Shown here: positions 38,684 to 48,960 of the stretch, one piece after another
Numbering within the stretch: the stretch's first letter is position 1
How the letters are laid out: each line of letters begins with the position of its first letter
NCBI RefSeq assembly: GCF_026342355.1
Contig: NZ_JAPEMV010000002.1
Location: 1-64,000 of the forward strand
Reading direction: 5' to 3'
DNA length: 64,000 nt
From: Streptomyces sp. NBC_00249
GTDB lineage: Bacteria; Actinomycetota; Actinomycetes; Streptomycetales; Streptomycetaceae
Notes under the pieces: generated by a model
Told to the model about the DNA's origin: nothing
Seen by the model: only the letters and a program-made list of their open reading frames with translations
Databases searched by the model: none
Made by a program: the position numbers and the translations under genes

Positions 38684-39241
38684 GTGCCCTGGACCCTGCC
38701 CTTGAGGCCTTCGCGAAGGAGCGTGCTCGCCGGAGCCGCCGCAGCGGCCGGGGCCGCTCTGCTCACCGGGTGCACCGACGGTGACGACCCGTCCGGGGCC
38801 GACTCCGGGATTCCACTCGAACGGCGGATGCGGGAGGGAGCCGTTCGTGACAGTGAGCGGCTGCTGGAACGTTACGACGCCACGGCCGCCGCCCATCCGG
38901 GGCTCGCCGGGCGGCTCGCGCCACTGCGCTCCGCCGTCGCCGCGCACACCGCGGCACTGGCCTTCACCTCCCCCGGGACGTCGGCGCCGTCCCGGCCCGT
39001 GTCCCCCTCCCCCTCGGCCGCAGCCTCGCCGACCGCCTCCGAGGCACGCCGCGAGGCGGTCCCGCCGCAGCCCGAGGAGGCGCTGAGCGCCCTCGCGGAC
39101 GCCGAGCGGAGCCTGTCCGAGGCCCGGACCATCGCGCTGGCCGGGGCCCCCGGGGAGCTGGCCCGGATGCTGGCCTCGGTGGCCGCCTGCGGCGCCGTCC
39201 ACGCGTACCTGCTGACCTCGACCCCGGGAGCCCCCGCGTGA
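38684..39241 (+). CDS. Putative Tat-exported lipoprotein
   Basis: A 185-residue protein with a twin-Arg signal (RPSRRSVLAG) followed by a hydrophobic stretch ending in LLTGC, a lipobox; the mature part is helical and Ala-rich. I chose the GTG at 38684, with GAGGA eight bases before it; an in-frame GTG at 38642 is an alternative. The stop overlaps the start of the next gene (GTGA), so the two are a coupled pair. I recall similar pairs beside rimP in Streptomyces, but no function is established. Confidence 0.8.
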   Translation: MPWTLPLRPSRRSVLAGAAAAAGAALLTGCTDGDDPSGADSGIPLERRMREGAVRDSERLLERYDATAAAHPGLAGRLAPLRSAVAAHTAALAFTSPGTSAPSRPVSPSPSAAASPTASEARREAVPPQPEEALSALADAERSLSEARTIALAGAPGELARMLASVAACGAVHAYLLTSTPGAPA

Positions 39242-39696
39242 AGCCCGAGCCCTCTCCCGCGAACCACCCCCTCGTGGCCGCCCAGGCCGCGCTGGCCGCC
39301 GAGCACGCGGCGGTCTACGGCTACGGCGTCATCGGCGCCCGTACTGCGCCCGCCCGCCAGACCGAGGCCCGGGAGGCGTACGGCGCCCACCTGGCCCGCC
39401 GCGACGTGCTCACCCGGACGGTGCGCGGGCTGGGCGGGGCGCCCCGGCCCAGCGAGGCCGCGTACACCCTGCCCTTCGAGCTGCGCACGCCCGCCGACAT
39501 CGAGCGGCTCGCCGCCGAGATCGAGGACCGGGTGGCGGGCGCGTACTCCGACCTGGTCCGGTCGGCGGACGGCCAGTTGCGCCGCGAGGCGGCCGACGCG
39601 CTGAGCGCCGCAGCCGTGCGCGCGGCACGCTGGCGCGGTGTCGGCGTAGCCTTCCCTGGGCTCGCGGAACGTTCGGAGCGGGCCCGCAACAGCTGA
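39238..39696 (+). CDS. DUF4439 ferritin-like protein
   Basis: A 152-residue, almost wholly helical protein with the pattern of the DUF4439 ferritin-like fold: AALAAEHAAVYGYGVIGAR, then a second helix with HLARRDVL. It begins inside the stop codon of the lipoprotein gene, so the two products are probably made in fixed ratio and may interact. Glu/His positions could bind metal, but the pattern is not a full di-iron set that I can confirm. Confidence 0.78.
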   Translation: MKPEPSPANHPLVAAQAALAAEHAAVYGYGVIGARTAPARQTEAREAYGAHLARRDVLTRTVRGLGGAPRPSEAAYTLPFELRTPADIERLAAEIEDRVAGAYSDLVRSADGQLRREAADALSAAAVRAARWRGVGVAFPGLAERSERARNS

Positions 39697-39712
39697 AAGG
39701 GACCACGCACGC

Positions 39713-40615
39713 ATGGCTTTCGAACCGCCGCAGCGGCTTGTACGGGCGCTCGGCGAGCTGCCGGAGACGGCGCGGGAGACGCAGTGGCTGGGGCAGCTGC
39801 CCGAGCTCGCCGAGAAGGCGCTGGAACGGCGCGGCGTGGAGGCCCAGCGAGTCTCGGCGCCCGGCGGCCGCAGCAGCCTGGTGCTCCTCGTCCGCTACGC
39901 CGACGGCACCCCGGCTGCGCTGAAGCTGGCGCCCCCCGGGGCCCGGCCCGACCGGGAGCTGGCCGCGCTCGCCCACTGGGGCGGTTTCGGGTCCGTACGG
40001 GTCCTCGACTCGCGCCACCACGCGGACGACGGCGCGCTGCTCCTGGAGCGCCTCCACCCGGAGGTGTCGCTGCGTTCGCTGCCGGAGGCCAAGGCCCTGC
40101 TGGAGGCCTGCGGCACGCTGCGGCGGCTGTGGGTGGAGCCGCCGGCCGGCCACGTCTTCGAGACGGTGGCCGAGCGGACGGCCGCGCAGTGCGAGGTCCT
40201 GCGGTCGGCTCCCCCGGAAGCGCGGGCACTGGCGGACACGGCGATGGCGCTGCGCGAGGAGTTGACGGCGCTGCCGGGTGAACAGCTGCTGCTGCACGGG
40301 AACTTCCGGCAGGGCAAGGTCCTCGCGGGCGAGCGGGCACCGTGGCTGACGGTGGGTCCGGACCCGCTGGTCGGCGAGCGGGCCTACGACCTGGCCCGGC
40401 TGGTCCGGGACCGCCTGGAGGACCAGGTCGCCACCTCGGCGGGGGCGGCCGGGGCCCGGCGGCGGGTGAACAAGCTCGCGGACTCGCTGGAGGTGGACCG
40501 CGACCGGCTGCGGGGCTGGACGGTGTTCCGGGCGGTGGAGTCCGGGAGCCGCGCGCTGGCGGCCGGGCGGCGCCGGGACGCGGAGCTGCTGCTGGAGTTC
40601 GCGGCCTGGCTGTAG
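39713..40615 (+). CDS. Aminoglycoside-phosphotransferase-fold protein, catalytic residues lost
   Basis: A 300-residue protein with the APH/choline-kinase fold pattern and the conserved Lys in AALKLAPP (about residue 71). The catalytic loop reads HGNFRQGK at 195-202, where active enzymes have HGDxxxxN: both Asp and Asn are replaced (by Asn and Lys). The metal-binding Asp of the IDP motif is Gly215 (VGPDPLVG), while the following GERAYDLARL is normal. It is therefore probably a pseudokinase or a binder of a nucleotide or small ligand. 16 bases after the DUF4439 gene and likely in its operon. Not evidence of antibiotic resistance. Confidence 0.8.
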   Translation: MAFEPPQRLVRALGELPETARETQWLGQLPELAEKALERRGVEAQRVSAPGGRSSLVLLVRYADGTPAALKLAPPGARPDRELAALAHWGGFGSVRVLDSRHHADDGALLLERLHPEVSLRSLPEAKALLEACGTLRRLWVEPPAGHVFETVAERTAAQCEVLRSAPPEARALADTAMALREELTALPGEQLLLHGNFRQGKVLAGERAPWLTVGPDPLVGERAYDLARLVRDRLEDQVATSAGAAGARRRVNKLADSLEVDRDRLRGWTVFRAVESGSRALAAGRRRDAELLLEFAAWL

Positions 40616-40663
40616 GGCATACCGTAGGTAGGAAGGTATGCCTGGCAGGGGCAGGTGGCCGTC

Positions 40664-41482
40664 ATGGTCGAAGAGCTGCTGACAGCGGGGATCGCCGCCG
40701 CGGTGGGTGTCGCGGTGTACGCGGGCGCCGCGGCGCGGGTCGTGAAGCAGTACGAGCGGGGTCTGGTCTTCCGCTTCGGCCGGCTGCGCCAGGGGGTGCG
40801 GCCGCCCGGGTTCACGATGATCGTTCCGGTCGTGGACCGGCTGCGCAAGGTGAACATGCAGATCGTGACGCTGCCGGTGCCGGCGCAGGAGGGCATCACC
40901 CGGGACAACGTCACGGTGCGGGTGGACGCGGTCGTGTACTTCAAGGTCGTCGAACCGGCCGATGCCATCGTCGAGGTGGAGGACTACCGCTTCGCGGTCT
41001 CCCAGATGGCGCAGACCTCGCTGAGGTCGATCATCGGCAAATCGGATCTGGACGACCTGCTGTCCAACCGGGAGAAGCTGAACGAGGGGCTGGAGCTGAT
41101 GATCGACAGCCCGGCGATCGGCTGGGGCGTGCAGATCGACCGGGTCGAGATCAAGGACGTGTCCCTGCCGGAGACCATGAAGCGGTCGATGGCCCGGCAG
41201 GCGGAGGCGGACCGTGAGCGGCGGGCGCGGGTCATCAACGCGGACGCGGAGCTCCAGGCGTCGAGGAAGCTGGCCGAGGCGGCCGCGGTGATGTCGGAGC
41301 AGCCCGCCGCATTGCAGCTGCGGCTGCTCCAGACGGTGGTCGCCGTCGCGGCGGAGAAGAACTCCACCCTGGTCCTCCCGTTCCCGGTGGAACTCCTGCG
41401 CTTCCTGGAACGCGCGGCCCCTGCCCAACCACCCCCGCCCCCGGCCCCGGCGTCGGCCCCGGACGACGCCCCGGCGGCGTGA
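40664..41482 (+). CDS. SPFH-domain slipin (stomatin-like)
   Basis: A 272-residue membrane-associated protein. An N-terminal hydrophobic hairpin (about residues 5-25) is followed by the SPFH domain (VVKQYERGLVFRFGRL, PPGFTMIVPVVDRL), a coiled coil and a proline-rich tail. Slipins organise membrane microdomains. Many bacterial slipins are paired with a NfeD-type protease, and none is seen here. I chose the ATG at 40664; the in-frame GTG at 40655 is an alternative. Confidence 0.9.
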   Translation: MVEELLTAGIAAAVGVAVYAGAAARVVKQYERGLVFRFGRLRQGVRPPGFTMIVPVVDRLRKVNMQIVTLPVPAQEGITRDNVTVRVDAVVYFKVVEPADAIVEVEDYRFAVSQMAQTSLRSIIGKSDLDDLLSNREKLNEGLELMIDSPAIGWGVQIDRVEIKDVSLPETMKRSMARQAEADRERRARVINADAELQASRKLAEAAAVMSEQPAALQLRLLQTVVAVAAEKNSTLVLPFPVELLRFLERAAPAQPPPPPAPASAPDDAPAA

Positions 41483-41507
41483 GTCCGCTGCGCGGGGCTG
41501 TCCCCTA

Positions 41508-41620
41508 CCCGCCCTTCCTCCGTTCCCGCCTCAATCGCCGGCGCGGCTGATGAATCAGCCTCGCCGGCGTTTGAGGCGCGGGGTCTGGGGCGGAGCCCCA
41601 GGGAACGGAGGAAGGGCGGG
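41508..41620. repeat. Nested palindromic element between convergent genes
   Basis: The outer arms (41508-41527 and 41601-41620) are perfectly complementary over 20 bp. Inside, 41528-41543 and 41562-41577 form a 15-of-16 stem (GCCTCAATCGCCGGCG), whose loop holds the palindrome GCTGATGAATCAGC, and CTGGGG-CCCCAG (41585-41601) forms a third hairpin. This type of element, including the GGCGTTTGAGG arm, is widespread in Streptomyces intergenic regions in my memory. It would terminate both slipin and proS transcripts. Confidence 0.8.
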
Positions 41621-41649
41621 GCGGGGAGTGGCTCGCGCAGCGCCCCCGG

Positions 41650-43344
41650 CTAGGACAGCCGGGTGAGGGCTTCGGCCAGGGGGAGTTCCTCGCGGGTACC
41701 CGCGCGGCGGTCCTGGAGTTCCACCACGCCCTCGGCGGACCTCCGCCCAGCGACCAGAATCCACGGCACGCCGATCAGCTCCGCGTCCGTGAGCTTCACC
41801 CCGGGCGACAGCCCCGCCCGGTCGTCGAGCAGCACCCGCCGCCCGGCCCCCGCCAGGGCCTGCGCCGCCTGCTCCGCCAGCGCCAGCGGCACGGCCTTGC
41901 CCGCCGCCACGACGTGGACGTCGGCCGGGGCCACCTCGGCCGGCCAGCACAGCCCGCGCTCGTCGGCCGTCTGCTCGGCGAGCGCCGCCACCGCCCGGGA
42001 GACGCCGATGCCGTAGGAGCCCATGGTGACCCGGACCGGCTTGCCCTCCTTGCCGAGGACGTCGAGGCCGAAGGCGTCCGCGTACTTGCGGCCCAGCTGG
42101 AAGATGTGGCCGATCTCGATGGCCCGGTCCAGCCGCAGTCCCGTACCGCAGGCGGGGCAGGGGTCGCCCGGTTCGACGACGGCCACGTCCAGGTAGCGGT
42201 CCACCTCGAAGTCCCGGCCGCAGACCACGTTGCGGGCGTGGGTGTCCGCCCGGTTGGCGCCGGTGACCCAGGCGGTGCCGGGCGCGACCCTCGGGTCGGC
42301 GAGGTAGCGGACCTTGTCCAGGCCCTGCGGGCCCACGTAGCCGCGTACGAGGTCGGGGCGGTCGGCGAAGTCCTCGGCCGTCACCAGCTCCACGACGGCC
42401 GGGGCCAGGTGCTCCGCCAGCTTGCCGAGGTCCACCTCCCGGTCTCCGGGTACGCCGACGGCGGTGATCTCCCCGTCCACCTTGACCAGGAGGTTCTTCA
42501 GCGTCGCGGAGGCGGGGACGCCCAGGTGCGCGGCGAGGGACTCGATGGTGGGGGTGTCGGGGGTGTCGACCTCCTCCAGCGCGGGGTGTTCGCCGACCAC
42601 CGGCGTCAGGGCGAAGGTGACGGCCTCGGTGTTGGCGGCGTAGTCGCAGGCGGGGCAGTCCGCGAAGGTGTCCTCGCCGGCCGCGGCGGGGGCGAGGAAC
42701 TCCTCGGAGGCGGAGCCGCCCATGGCCCCGGACACCGCGGAGACGATCCGGTGGTCCAGGCCGAGCCGCCGGAAGATCCGCCCGTAGGCCTCGCGGTGGA
42801 GCCGGTAGGACTCCTCCAGGCCCTCGTCGGAGACGTCGAAGGAGTACGAGTCCTTCATCTGGAACTCGCGTCCGCGCAGCACCCCGGAGCGGGGGCGGGC
42901 CTCGTCGCGGTACTTGGTCTGGATCTGGTAGAGCATGACCGGCAGGTCCTTGTACGAGGTGCACTGGTCCTTCACGACCAGGGTGAAGATCTCCTCGTGC
43001 GTCGGACCCAGCAGGTAGTCGGCGCCCTTGCGGTCCTTGAGGCGGAACAGCAGGTCCCCGTACTCCGTCCAGCGTCCGCTGACCTCGTACGGTTCCTTCG
43101 GCAGCAGCGCGGGGAGCAGCACCTCCTGGGCGCCGATCGCGTCCATCTCCTCGCGGACGACGCGCGCGACGTTGTCCAGGACCCGCTTGCCGAGCGGCAG
43201 CCAGGTCCACACCCCGGCGGAGCTGCGCCGGACGTAGCCGGCCCGGACGAGGAGGCGGTGGCTCAGGGTCTCCGCGTCGGCCGGGTCCTCGCGGAGGGTC
43301 CGGGCCATGAGGCGGGACATGCGCTGCACGTGTTGCGTTGACAT
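41650..43344 (-). CDS. proS: Prolyl-tRNA synthetase
   Basis: Charges tRNA-Pro. At 564 residues it is the bacterial type, with class II motifs (motif 2 region [12 protein letters not shown]), the GPTHEE segment and an inserted editing domain (about residues 225-390) between motifs 2 and 3. The anticodon-binding domain is at the C-terminus. ATG start at 43344; the gene is last in the run with dxr and ispG. Confidence 0.96.
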   Translation of the reverse strand: MSTQHVQRMSRLMARTLREDPADAETLSHRLLVRAGYVRRSSAGVWTWLPLGKRVLDNVARVVREEMDAIGAQEVLLPALLPKEPYEVSGRWTEYGDLLFRLKDRKGADYLLGPTHEEIFTLVVKDQCTSYKDLPVMLYQIQTKYRDEARPRSGVLRGREFQMKDSYSFDVSDEGLEESYRLHREAYGRIFRRLGLDHRIVSAVSGAMGGSASEEFLAPAAAGEDTFADCPACDYAANTEAVTFALTPVVGEHPALEEVDTPDTPTIESLAAHLGVPASATLKNLLVKVDGEITAVGVPGDREVDLGKLAEHLAPAVVELVTAEDFADRPDLVRGYVGPQGLDKVRYLADPRVAPGTAWVTGANRADTHARNVVCGRDFEVDRYLDVAVVEPGDPCPACGTGLRLDRAIEIGHIFQLGRKYADAFGLDVLGKEGKPVRVTMGSYGIGVSRAVAALAEQTADERGLCWPAEVAPADVHVVAAGKAVPLALAEQAAQALAGAGRRVLLDDRAGLSPGVKLTDAELIGVPWILVAGRRSAEGVVELQDRRAGTREELPLAEALTRLS

Positions 43345-43401
43345 GACGGGAGGCTACCGGGGCCCGCCGGGCCGGTGGAAATGGCCCGCGAAAGCAGGAT
43401 G

Positions 43402-43974
43402 TCAGGGCCTGCGCAGGGGCAGCGGCGCGCCCATGACGGCGTACGGGAGGCCCGCGCTCGGGAAGTGGACCTTGCGGGCCAGGTCCGTGTAGCCGAGGGC
43501 GGCGTAGAGGCCGCGGGCGGGGCTGTCGGTGTCGATGGCGGAGAGGATGGAGCGCGGCTCGGCGGCGCTGTCGGTGATCCGGGTGATGAGGGCGCGGCCG
43601 ACGCCGCGGCCCTGGAAGCCGGGGTGGACGTGCAGTTCGGTGATCACGAAGGAGTCGTCGAGCCAGTCGTCGACGCCGCCGGCCCGGAGGTAGGGCTCGA
43701 CGATGGTGGACCACCAGTGGGCGCGGTCGTTGGGCATCCCGTACACGAAGCCGGCGAGGGCGCCGTCGTCGGTGTGGGCGCCGAGCGCGCGGGCGCCGGG
43801 GCAGGTCATGTGGCGCTGGACGATGTAGCGCCGGATGCCGATCTCCTCCTCGCTGAGCCCGAAGGCCACGGCCTGCACGCGCAGGGCCTCGTCCACGCGG
43901 GCGGCGAGGTCCAGGGGGGCGATGCGGAGGCCGGCGGGCCGTGCGGGGTCGTCGCCCCCGGGAGTAGGCAGCAT
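43402..43974 (-). CDS. GNAT family N-acetyltransferase
   Basis: A 190-residue GNAT protein with the acetyl-CoA loop QGRGVG at about residues 121-126, preceded by a strand carrying ITELHVHPGF, and a late ARGLYAALGY motif. The substrate is unknown. It lies 57 bases upstream of proS on the same strand. Confidence 0.87.
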   Translation of the reverse strand: MLPTPGGDDPARPAGLRIAPLDLAARVDEALRVQAVAFGLSEEEIGIRRYIVQRHMTCPGARALGAHTDDGALAGFVYGMPNDRAHWWSTIVEPYLRAGGVDDWLDDSFVITELHVHPGFQGRGVGRALITRITDSAAEPRSILSAIDTDSPARGLYAALGYTDLARKVHFPSAGLPYAVMGAPLPLRRP

Positions 43975-44069
43975 GCGGCGACCTTACTTCGGGGTACGGG
44001 CGGTCCGGTACGGGTTCCGGTGCGAAAGCGGCCACGGCGGCGCCGCGGGGCGCCGGGCGGGCGGGACGG

Positions 44070-44915
44070 TCAGAACAGCACGCTCATGAAGGCGCCGACC
44101 TCGCGGAAGCCGACGCGCCGGTAGGAGGCGCGGGCCGCGGTGTTGAAGTCGTTGACGTAGAGGCTGACCACGGGTGCCACGTCGCGCAGCGCGTACGCGA
44201 CGACGGCGGCCATGCCGGTCTCCGAGTGGCCGCGGCCCCGGAACTCGGGGTCCACCCAGACGCCCTGGATCTGGCAGGCGCGGGGGGTGGCGGCGCCGAT
44301 CTCGGCCTTGAAGACGACCTTGCCGTTCTCGATGCGGGCGAAGGAGCGGCCGGCGCCGACGAGCTCGGCGACGCGGGCCTGGTAGAGCAGCCCGCCGTCG
44401 CCGGCGAGCGGGGAGATGCCGACCTCTTCGGTGAACATGGCCACGCAGGCGGGCATGATCAGGTCCATCTCGTCCTTGCGGATGCGGCGGACGAGGGGGT
44501 CGGCGGCGATCTCGGCGGACGGCTGCTCGATGGTCATGAGCGGCTGGTGGGAGCGGACGTCGCGGGCCGGTCCCCAGGTGGGCTCCAGGAGCTTCCACAG
44601 CAGCCGGGTGGCCTCGGCGGGGCCGACGATGGAGGAGCAGCGGCGGCCGGTGCGGCGGGCGCGGTCGGCGAAGGCGCGTACGGCGTCGGGTCCGGCGCAG
44701 GCGGGGACCAGGTTGGCGCCGGCGTAGCACAGGGAGCGCAGCTCGCCGTCGGCGTACCAGCCCCACATCTCGCCGCCCAGGCGCCACGGGTCGAGTCCGG
44801 CGACCTGGACCCGGGAGGTGATGAAGGCGTTCTCGACCGGCTCGCGTCCGAGGATGTCGAGCGCGGCGTCGAGATCACTGGGCTCAAGGACCCGGGTGGT
44901 GGTCTGCGTCAACAC
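44070..44915 (-). CDS. GNAT acetyltransferase with N-terminal DUF4081 domain
   Basis: A 281-residue protein in two halves: residues 1-150 carry the DUF4081 pattern (AFITSRVQVAGLDPWRLGGEMWGWY) and 155-281 a GNAT domain with FRGRGHSETGMAAVV as acetyl-CoA loop. I chose the GTG at 44915 (protein MLTQTTTRVLEPSD); the frame stays open to 44993 but the added residues are not conserved in my memory. It lies between ispG and the second GNAT gene in a conserved Streptomyces order; the substrate is unknown. Confidence 0.87.
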   Translation of the reverse strand: MLTQTTTRVLEPSDLDAALDILGREPVENAFITSRVQVAGLDPWRLGGEMWGWYADGELRSLCYAGANLVPACAGPDAVRAFADRARRTGRRCSSIVGPAEATRLLWKLLEPTWGPARDVRSHQPLMTIEQPSAEIAADPLVRRIRKDEMDLIMPACVAMFTEEVGISPLAGDGGLLYQARVAELVGAGRSFARIENGKVVFKAEIGAATPRACQIQGVWVDPEFRGRGHSETGMAAVVAYALRDVAPVVSLYVNDFNTAARASYRRVGFREVGAFMSVLF

Positions 44916-45002
44916 TGGGGCCTCACCATGCAAGTCTGCTGATCCCCGAACTGTACCCGGAGCTCCCTGAGGATGCCTGGTCCCACGGGTCACGAAAAGA
45001 CT

Positions 45003-45037
45003 CCGGCCCTGCCCCCGAGCTGCGGGAACAGGGCCGG
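45003..45037 (-). terminator. Hairpin downstream of ispG
   Basis: The arms CCGGCCCTG (45003-45011) and CAGGGCCGG (45029-45037) are perfectly paired over nine bases, 16 bases after the ispG stop. Confidence 0.6.
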
Positions 45038-45053
45038 GCGCGGCGGGTGGGCG

Positions 45054-46211
<1,158 letters not shown>

Positions 46212-46329
46212 CTGCTGTGCAACCCCAAGGTGTGGATCGAGGTCCCGATGTCGGCGGGCTCCAGCCTTCGAGATTACGCCAATGCGTGCGTACCCCTCGC
46301 ATCCGAGGGGGGTCCGCCACCCGAACGTA

Positions 46330-46360
46330 GGGAGCCGGGCACGCATCGTGCCCGGCTCCC
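46330..46360 (-). terminator. Terminator between the site-2 protease gene and ispG
   Basis: A perfect 14-bp inverted repeat (GGGAGCCGGGCACG at 46330-46343, complement 46347-46360) with a CAT loop, 27 bases after the protease stop. ispG therefore probably also has its own promoter in the remaining gap (46212-46329). Confidence 0.75.
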
Positions 46361-46387
46361 GTGCCGGCGGCGTAGAGACCGGTACTA

Positions 46388-47689
46388 CTAGCTGATCTTG
46401 ATCGGGTTGACCACGTCCGCGACGAGCACCAGCAGGGTGAAGGCGACGAAGACTCCGGCCACCACGTACGCGGCGGGCATCAGCTTCGCCACGTCGAACG
46501 GGCCGGGGTCGGCGCGGCGGAAGATCCGGGCCACGTGGCGCCGCAGCGACTCCCACAGGGCGCCGGCGATGTGTCCGCCGTCCAGCGGCAGCAGGGGCAG
46601 CATGTTGAACAGGAACAGCGAGAGGTTGAACATCCCGAGGACCTGGAAGAGGATCGCCGCCCGCTGTTCGCTGGGCAGGTCCAGGGCCGCGATGTCGCTG
46701 CTCATCCGGGCCGCGCCGACGATGCCCATCGGGGAGTCCTGCTCGCGCTCGCCGCCACTGAAGGCCGCGTTCCACAGGGCGGGGATCTTGGCGGGGAGCT
46801 TGACCAGGCCCTGGACGCTGCTGTCGACGATCTCGCCCATGTGGTTCACGGACTCGCCGAAGGACAGGGCCGCGATCTCGCTCTTGGGGCTGAAGCCGAG
46901 CCAGCCGGCGGTGACGTACTCGCCCTTGACGTAGCCGCCGTGGCCGTCGGTCCTGGCGACCTTGTTCTCGATGAGGGTGACGGGCACGTCGAGCTGCCGT
47001 CCGTCGCGGACGACGGTGACGGTGGCGGGGCCGACGGTGTCGCGGATCTTCTTCTGGAGGGCGGCCCAGTCGGCCACCTTCCTGCCGTTGAAGGCGACGA
47101 TCCGGTCGTCCGCCCGCAGGTCCGCCTTCTTCGCCGGGGCGACCGGGTCGGTTTCCTTGCAGACCTCGCGCTTCTCGCTCTGCTGGATGACGCAGGGCGA
47201 GACGCTCGCGATCTGGGTGGTGGTCCGGTTGATCCCGAAGGTCATCCAGACCCCGAAGAAGATCGCCAGGGCGAGCACCAGGTTCATGAAGGGCCCGGCG
47301 AACATCACGATCACGCGCTTCCAGGGCTTGCGCGTGTAGAAGAGGCGCGTCTCGTCCCCGGGCTGGAGCTCCTCGTAGGCCGCCGAGCGGGCGTCCTCGA
47401 TCATCGACCGGAACGGTGAGGTGGAGCGGGCGGTGACCTTGCCGTCCTCGCCGGGCGGGAACATCCCGATCATGCGGATGTAGCCGCCCATCGGGATGGC
47501 CTTGATGCCGTACTCGGTCTCGCCCCGCTTGCGCGACCACAGGGTCCGGCCGAAGCCGACCATGTACTGGGGCACGCGGATGCCGAAGAGCTTGGCCGTG
47601 GAGAGGTGGCCGAGCTCGTGCCAGGCGATCGAGAAGAGCAGTCCGCCCACGAAGACGAGCACACCGATCAGGTTCAGCACCAGCGTCAT
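46388..47689 (-). CDS. Site-2 (RseP/Rip1-type) zinc metalloprotease
   Basis: Intramembrane protease of 433 residues that cleaves anti-sigma or other membrane substrates. HELGH is at residues 24-28 in the first membrane helix, a PDZ domain lies at about 190-270, and the second metal-binding segment [12 protein letters not shown] is in a late helix (about 360). Both catalytic motifs are intact. The ATG at 47689 overlaps the dxr stop (ATGA). The anti-sigma substrate is not in this window. Confidence 0.94.
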   Translation of the reverse strand: MTLVLNLIGVLVFVGGLLFSIAWHELGHLSTAKLFGIRVPQYMVGFGRTLWSRKRGETEYGIKAIPMGGYIRMIGMFPPGEDGKVTARSTSPFRSMIEDARSAAYEELQPGDETRLFYTRKPWKRVIVMFAGPFMNLVLALAIFFGVWMTFGINRTTTQIASVSPCVIQQSEKREVCKETDPVAPAKKADLRADDRIVAFNGRKVADWAALQKKIRDTVGPATVTVVRDGRQLDVPVTLIENKVARTDGHGGYVKGEYVTAGWLGFSPKSEIAALSFGESVNHMGEIVDSSVQGLVKLPAKIPALWNAAFSGGEREQDSPMGIVGAARMSSDIAALDLPSEQRAAILFQVLGMFNLSLFLFNMLPLLPLDGGHIAGALWESLRRHVARIFRRADPGPFDVAKLMPAAYVVAGVFVAFTLLVLVADVVNPIKIS

Positions 47690-48939
47690 GCGCCCGCCTC
47701 CACGGCGGCCCGTGCCGCCATCTCCCGTGCCCGGGCCCTGGCCCAGGTCTCCGCTTCGAGGACGTCCGCGACCGTCAGGGAAGTTCCCGACTCCGGCGTT
47801 CCGTGCTCGTCGACCACGGCAGAGACGGTATCCATGATTGCTGTGAACGGCAGCCGACCGGCCAGGAAGGCTTCCACGCACTCCTCGTTCGCCGCATTGA
47901 ACACGGCGGGCGCGGTGCCGCCGAGGGTGCCGACGTGGCGGGCCAGGTCCACGGCCGGGAAGGCCTCGGTGTCCAGCGGGAAGAACTCCCAGCTCGACGC
48001 CTTGGTCCAGTCGAAGGCGGGGGCCGCGTCCGGGATCCGCTCGGGCCAGCCGAGGCCGATCGCGATGGGGCCGCGCATGTCGGGCGGGGTGGCCTGGGCG
48101 AGGGTGGAGCCGTCGGTGAACTCGACCATGGAGTGCACGTACGACTGGGGGTGGACCACGACCTCGATGCGGTCGAAGGGGATGTCGTAGAGCAGGTGCG
48201 CCTCGATGACCTCCAGCCCCTTGTTGACCAGGGTCGCGGAGTTCACGGTGATGACCGGGCCCATGGCCCAGGTGGGGTGCGCGAGGGCGTCCTCGACGGT
48301 GACCGAGGCCAGCTCGGCGCGGCTGCGCCCGCGGAAGGGCCCGCCGGAGGCGGTGACGACGAGCTTGCGCACGTCGGCGCGGGTGCCGGCGGCCAGCGCC
48401 TGGAAGAGCGCGGCGTGCTCGGAATCGACCGGGATGATCTGGCCGGGCCGCGCGAGGGCCTTCACCAGGGGGCCGCCGACGATCAGCGACTCCTTGTTGG
48501 CGAGGGCGAGGGTGCGGCCGGCGCGCAGCGCGGCGAGGGTCGGTGCGAGGCCGATGGAGCCGGTGATGCCGTTGAGGACGGTGTGGCACGCGGAGGCGGC
48601 GAGTTCGGTGGCCGCGTCGGGCCCGGCCAGGATCTCCGGCAGCGGCTCCGAGGGGCCGTACTGGGCGCTCAGCGCCTCCTTCAGGGCCGGTACGACGTCC
48701 TCGCGGGCCACGGCCACGGCCTCGACGCGCAGCAGCCGGGCCTGCTCGGCGAGCAGGCCGACGCGCCCGCCGGCGGCCGACAGCGCGGTGACCCGGAAGC
48801 GGTCCGGGTTGCGCAGGGCCAGGTCGATGGCCTGGGTGCCGATGGATCCGGTCGACCCGAGGATGACGATGTCCCGGCGGCCGGCCGCGGCGTCGAAGAG
48901 GAGGTGCGGGTCGGCGAGGGGGGCTGGACTGTCGCTCAT
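47686..48939 (-). CDS. dxr: 1-deoxy-D-xylulose 5-phosphate reductoisomerase
   Basis: Second step of the MEP pathway, NADPH-dependent. The 417-residue product has GSTGSIG near its N-terminus, the metal-binding motif around [10 protein letters not shown], and the SGGPFRG and [16 protein letters not shown] motifs. I chose the ATG at 48939, with GGGGGG upstream; an ATG at 48948 would add three residues. It is coupled to the downstream protease and lies 21 bases from the hypothetical gene that ends at 48961. Confidence 0.95.
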   Translation of the reverse strand: MSDSPAPLADPHLLFDAAAGRRDIVILGSTGSIGTQAIDLALRNPDRFRVTALSAAGGRVGLLAEQARLLRVEAVAVAREDVVPALKEALSAQYGPSEPLPEILAGPDAATELAASACHTVLNGITGSIGLAPTLAALRAGRTLALANKESLIVGGPLVKALARPGQIIPVDSEHAALFQALAAGTRADVRKLVVTASGGPFRGRSRAELASVTVEDALAHPTWAMGPVITVNSATLVNKGLEVIEAHLLYDIPFDRIEVVVHPQSYVHSMVEFTDGSTLAQATPPDMRGPIAIGLGWPERIPDAAPAFDWTKASSWEFFPLDTEAFPAVDLARHVGTLGGTAPAVFNAANEECVEAFLAGRLPFTAIMDTVSAVVDEHGTPESGTSLTVADVLEAETWARARAREMAARAAVEAGA

Positions 48940-48960
48940 GCCCCCCATTGTTGCCGCAAC

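Noticed and set aside
39713..40615. Aminoglycoside resistance gene
   Set aside because: Only the fold is shared; the catalytic and metal-binding residues are replaced, and the context is housekeeping.
46212..47540. Extension of the ispG frame upstream across the site-2 protease gene
   Set aside because: The extra sequence is Arg/Pro/Gly-rich without homology and overlaps the well-supported protease gene in another frame; ispG begins at 46211.
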